Below are positions 12,636-14,672 of a DNA stretch of 14,672 bases, in pieces. The notes under the pieces were generated by a model. It ran no database searches. It saw nothing but the letters and a program-made list of their open reading frames with translations, and was not told the DNA's origin. The translations under genes were made by a program, and so were the position numbers. How positions within the stretch are numbered: the stretch's first letter is position 1; each line of letters starts with the position of its first letter. The stretch is from an uncultured Oscillospiraceae bacterium (GTDB taxonomy: Bacteria; Bacillota; Clostridia; Oscillospirales; Oscillospiraceae), in NCBI GenBank assembly GCA_934565615.1, contig CAKTIH010000052.1, forward strand, positions 1 through 14,672. The letters are read 5' to 3'.

Positions 12636-12893
12636 TTACTTTTTGCCGAAGCTGAAGAGCTTCTTCTTTTCATAGGGCTTGCTGCTGACGGACAGGATCT
12701 TGTAGCCGCTGCCGTCGAGAGCCTTTTCAAGCTCGCCCTCGCTTATGGGGTCCTCGCTGATTATGGTCGCCTCGCCCTTGCTGTGGGAGGCGGAGACCTT
12801 CTTTACGCTGAGATGATTGCGGATGGCATCGTTCACATGGCTTTCGCACATGGAGCACATCATGCCGTCTATTTTAACTGTGGTTTCGATCAT
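12636..12893 (-). CDS. Heavy-metal-associated (HMA) domain protein
   Basis: An 85-aa soluble protein with one ferredoxin-like HMA fold in residues 1-70 and a basic tail KPYEKKKLFSFGKK. The metal site GMMCSMC (10-16) is the MxCxxC loop that binds Cu(I) or similar soft metals in copper chaperones and P-type ATPase N-domains. It is a bit longer than CopZ-type chaperones (about 68-70 aa) because of the tail. The ATG at 12891-12893 follows GGGAG at about 8 nt, and the gene is 18 nt after the DtxR-like regulator, so it is co-transcribed with it. No copper ATPase is in the window. Its link with iron import genes is unexplained; it could be a metal buffer for the neighbouring Cys-rich proteins. Confidence 0.88.
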   Translation of the reverse strand: MIETTVKIDGMMCSMCESHVNDAIRNHLSVKKVSASHSKGEATIISEDPISEGELEKALDGSGYKILSVSSKPYEKKKLFSFGKK

Positions 12894-12911
12894 GGTTTGT
12901 CACTCCCAATT

Positions 12912-13277
12912 TCATTCCGACAGCACTGCAAGCTGTTCGGGCAGCTCCGCAAGCACCGCGCATGCAATGTGACTGCATACATCCTCGCTCAGCCCGAGCG
13001 CTGATTTCAGCTTTTCACTCAGCTGCGCGCAGCCGAGTGAGTACCGGGCGGCTTCTTCGCTGCCCTGCTCGGTGAGGTGGACCGCGCCGTATTTCTGCTT
13101 TTCCGCAAGGCCGAGGTCGCACAGGTTCTGGATCATCGAGTGGGCACTGGGCTTTGACACGCTCATCCGCGCCGCTATATCCTTGCACCGCGCGCCCTGA
13201 CCGGACACGCACAGCTCGGAGAGCACAAGCAGGTATTTGATCGCAGAGGAGGAAAGGGGTTTGCTGGAGTTCAACAT
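12912..13277 (-). CDS. DtxR/MntR-fold transcriptional regulator with degenerate metal site
   Basis: A 121-aa protein: winged helix (about 8-75) with CKDIAARMSVSKPSAHSMIQ (31-50) as the HTH and AVHLTEQG as the wing, then a short helical dimer domain. The layout fits MntR-type regulators without the SH3-like domain. Yet the usual ligands appear lost when aligned by eye: the N-terminal DYLE motif is KYLL (14-17), the RHRLL histidine is replaced in GCAQLSEKL, and the ACxxEH motif reads ACAVLA (105-110). Instead it has six cysteines (23, 31, 53, 83, 101, 106). It may sense metal or redox through Cys, or be unresponsive. The ATG at 13275-13277 follows GGGAGG by 6 nt. It lies between the FeoB-associated protein and HMA genes. 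Confidence 0.8.
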   Translation of the reverse strand: MLNSSKPLSSSAIKYLLVLSELCVSGQGARCKDIAARMSVSKPSAHSMIQNLCDLGLAEKQKYGAVHLTEQGSEEAARYSLGCAQLSEKLKSALGLSEDVCSHIACAVLAELPEQLAVLSE

Positions 13278-13301
13278 ATTGAACCTCCCGGTTAGAAATG
13301 T

Positions 13302-13334
13302 GGGAGATGCAGAGAGGTGAAAGCTGCATCTCCC
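13302..13334 (-). other. Intercistronic stem-loop before the DtxR-like gene
   Basis: GGGAGATGCA (13302-13311) and TGCATCTCCC (13325-13334) form a perfect 10-bp stem with a 13-nt loop in the gap between the Cys-rich protein and regulator genes. On the minus strand the tail ACATTTCTAA is too poor in U for a strong terminator; partial termination or RNA processing is likelier. Confidence 0.55.
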
Positions 13335-13340
13335 CTTTTC

Positions 13341-13514
13341 CTACTTAGCGCTGTGGCAGCTGCCGTGCATCGCACAGTCAGCGCAGCCGCAGCCACAGGA
13401 GGATTGTCCCCGCTTCTTTTCCCGCACAAGATGTATTGAGATGAGTACCACTATGGCAAGGAGTACAATAGAGATAAGAATGGTGGAAAGGTTTGCGGCG
13501 AGAAATTCAAGCAT
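13341..13514 (-). CDS. FeoB-associated Cys-rich membrane protein
   Basis: A 57-aa protein: an N-terminal membrane span (about 5-29, LAANLSTILISIVLLAIVVL within it), a basic stop-transfer RxKKR (31-35), and a Cys/His tail SCGCGCADCAMHGSCH (39-54) with six Cys and two His, counting from Cys40. This is the typical build of the FeoB-associated Cys-rich membrane proteins found after feoB in Clostridia. The tail would lie in the cytoplasm and could receive Fe2+ from the FeoB channel, though that role is inferred for the family. The ATG at 13512-13514 follows AAAGGAG by 9 nt; the gene is 87 nt after feoB. Its small size makes it easy to miss. Confidence 0.9.
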   Translation of the reverse strand: MLEFLAANLSTILISIVLLAIVVLISIHLVREKKRGQSSCGCGCADCAMHGSCHSAK

Positions 13515-13561
13515 GGTTTATCGCTCCTTTTATGTGAAAGTGATGGAAAACTTTTGGAGCT

Positions 13562-13587
13562 TCCGGGAGGGGAGATACCCTCCCGGA
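13562..13587 (-). other. Stem-loop downstream of feoB
   Basis: TCCGGGAGGG (13562-13571) and CCCTCCCGGA (13578-13587) pair perfectly around a 6-nt loop. The minus-strand tail AGCTCCAAAAGTTTTCC has only a late U-run, so it is a weak terminator at best, probably an mRNA 3'-end stabiliser or a partial terminator between feoB and the Cys-rich protein gene. Confidence 0.55.
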
Positions 13588-13601
13588 GTTGATGGGTTAA
13601 A

Positions 13602-14672
13602 TCAGAGCTTCTCGGAGAGCTTGGTTGCTTCCTTGTAGGGCTTTGCCAGCATGTAGATGATGCCTGCGAGAGCCGCGATAGCGAAGATCAGGCCGATCAC
13701 ATTGACATTGCCGGTGAACAGACCACCGAACTGGTTGACCATGAGGGCGCAGATGTAAGCGAAGCCGCACTGATAGCCGATGGCGAACCAGGTCCACTTG
13801 GCGTTGTTCATCTCACGCTTGATCGCGCCGATAGCTGCGAAGCAGGGGGCGCAGAGAAGGTTAAAGACGAGGAAGGAGTAAGCGGTCACGCTGGTGAAAG
13901 CTGCTGCGAGGTTCTGGTAAACGGTACCGACGCCGTTGGCATAGAGGATACCGAGGGTGCCGACGATGTTCTCTTTAGCAACAAGGCCGGTGATGGATGC
14001 GACGGCTGCCTGCCAGTTGCCCCAGCCCAGAGGGATGAAGATCCAGGCGATGGCGTTGCCGATGGTTGCGAGGATGGAGTGGCTGATCTCTTCTTCGGAG
14101 AGCATACGGAAGGTACCGTCAACAACACCGAAGTAAGTGGTGAACCATACGAAGATAGTGGAGAGAAGGATTATCGTACCGGCCTTCTTTATGAAGCTCC
14201 AGCCGCGCTCCCACATGGAACGGAGAACGTTGCCGAGAGTCGGCCAGTGGTATGCGGGCAGCTCCATAACGAAGGGAGCAGGCTCGCCGGAGAACATCTT
14301 GGTCTTTTTGAGCATGATGCCGGAAACGATGATGGCTGCCATGCCGACAAAGTATGCGGAGGTCGCGACCCATGCAGAGCCGTTGAAGATAGCGCCTGCG
14401 ATCATTGCGATGAACGGGACCTTTGCGCCGCAGGGGATGAAGGTCGTGGTCATGATGGTCATACGGCGGTCACGCTCGTTCTCGATGGTACGGGAGGCCA
14501 TAACACCGGGCACGCCGCAGCCGGTACCGATGAGCATCGGGATGAAGGACTTACCGGAAAGACCGAACTTACGGAAGATACGGTCAAGGACGAATGCGAT
14601 ACGGGCCATGTAGCCGCAGGCCTCGAGGAAGGCGAGCATCAGGAACAGGACCAGCATCTGAGGAACGAAGCC
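13602..14672 (-). CDS. feoB: Ferrous iron transporter FeoB, C-terminal membrane part (5' truncated by window end)
   Basis: About 356 C-terminal residues; the frame is still open at the window end (it begins GFVPQMLVLF), so the G-protein domain and first spans lie outside. The two Gate regions of FeoB are visible: GTGCGVPGVMASRTIENERD with its Cys in the first, and LLCAPCFAAIGAIKREM in the second. SFIPMLIG and FIPCGAKVPFIA are further family signatures. FeoB imports Fe2+ across the cytoplasmic membrane in anaerobes using GTP. The C terminus continues through three more spans to KPYKEATKLSEKL without a Cys-rich tail, fitting the presence of a separate Cys-rich protein just downstream. The feoA gene, if present, would be upstream outside the window. 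Confidence 0.96.
   Translation of the reverse strand, partial: GFVPQMLVLFLMLAFLEACGYMARIAFVLDRIFRKFGLSGKSFIPMLIGTGCGVPGVMASRTIENERDRRMTIMTTTFIPCGAKVPFIAMIAGAIFNGSAWVATSAYFVGMAAIIVSGIMLKKTKMFSGEPAPFVMELPAYHWPTLGNVLRSMWERGWSFIKKAGTIILLSTIFVWFTTYFGVVDGTFRMLSEEEISHSILATIGNAIAWIFIPLGWGNWQAAVASITGLVAKENIVGTLGILYANGVGTVYQNLAAAFTSVTAYSFLVFNLLCAPCFAAIGAIKREMNNAKWTWFAIGYQCGFAYICALMVNQFGGLFTGNVNVIGLIFAIAALAGIIYMLAKPYKEATKLSEKL

Noticed and set aside
1..14672. CRISPR array, tRNA/rRNA genes, insertion sequences, toxin-antitoxin or phage-defence system
   Set aside because: No regularly spaced repeats, no clover-leaf or rRNA-like stretch, no transposase or integrase motif, and no defence-type domain were found on reading both strands.

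Overview
The window looks like the chromosome of a GC-rich anaerobic Firmicute of class Clostridia, probably an Oscillospiraceae/Ruminococcaceae-type gut bacterium. This rests on lipoproteins with MKK...C signal peptides, strong AAGGAGG ribosome sites, an LCP-family wall protein, a DUF3793 protein, and a FeoB-associated Cys-rich membrane protein next to feoB. Genus cannot be called from sequence reading alone. No rRNA, tRNA, CRISPR array, insertion sequence or phage gene was seen.

Layout: (1) 1-1214, the 3' end of a polytopic membrane protein on the + strand, closed by a bidirectional terminator. (2) 1306-4332, minus strand, a three-gene ABC importer operon (binding lipoprotein, permease, ATPase; TrpX/COG2984 type). 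Its roughly 190-nt 5' leader reads as a complete ribosome-mediated transcription attenuator: promoter, ribosome site, a 27-codon leader peptide full of Phe and Tyr codons, an early hairpin built from the Tyr codons, a competing antiterminator and an intrinsic terminator. This is the most notable signal in the window and predicts that the importer serves tyrosine and/or phenylalanine. (3) 4405-5990, + strand, an LCP (LytR-CpsA-Psr) wall ligase with an acidic Glu/Pro tail. It is followed directly, in the same frame, by the startless remnant of an Xre-type HTH gene. (4) 6012-10251, minus strand, a carboxylate uptake and catabolism operon tctC-tctB-tctA plus a DapA/NanA-superfamily lyase. (5) 10223-11325, + strand, a divergent LacI-family regulator sharing a control region full of GTTTC-type repeats with the tct operon. 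(6) 11369-14672, all minus strand, an iron/metal island: feoB (cut by the window end), a 57-aa FeoB-associated Cys-rich protein, a DtxR-fold regulator lacking the usual metal ligands, an HMA-domain protein, then DUF3793, a flavodoxin and an unrecognised 30-aa membrane microprotein.

Working together: the LacI protein probably controls tctCBA and the lyase, so an organic acid would be bound by TctC, imported by TctAB and cleaved or dehydrated in the cytoplasm. The iron island pairs ferrous iron import with a flavodoxin, the usual iron-sparing electron carrier. Two genes (30 aa and 57 aa) and the 27-aa leader peptide are short enough to be missed by routine gene calling.
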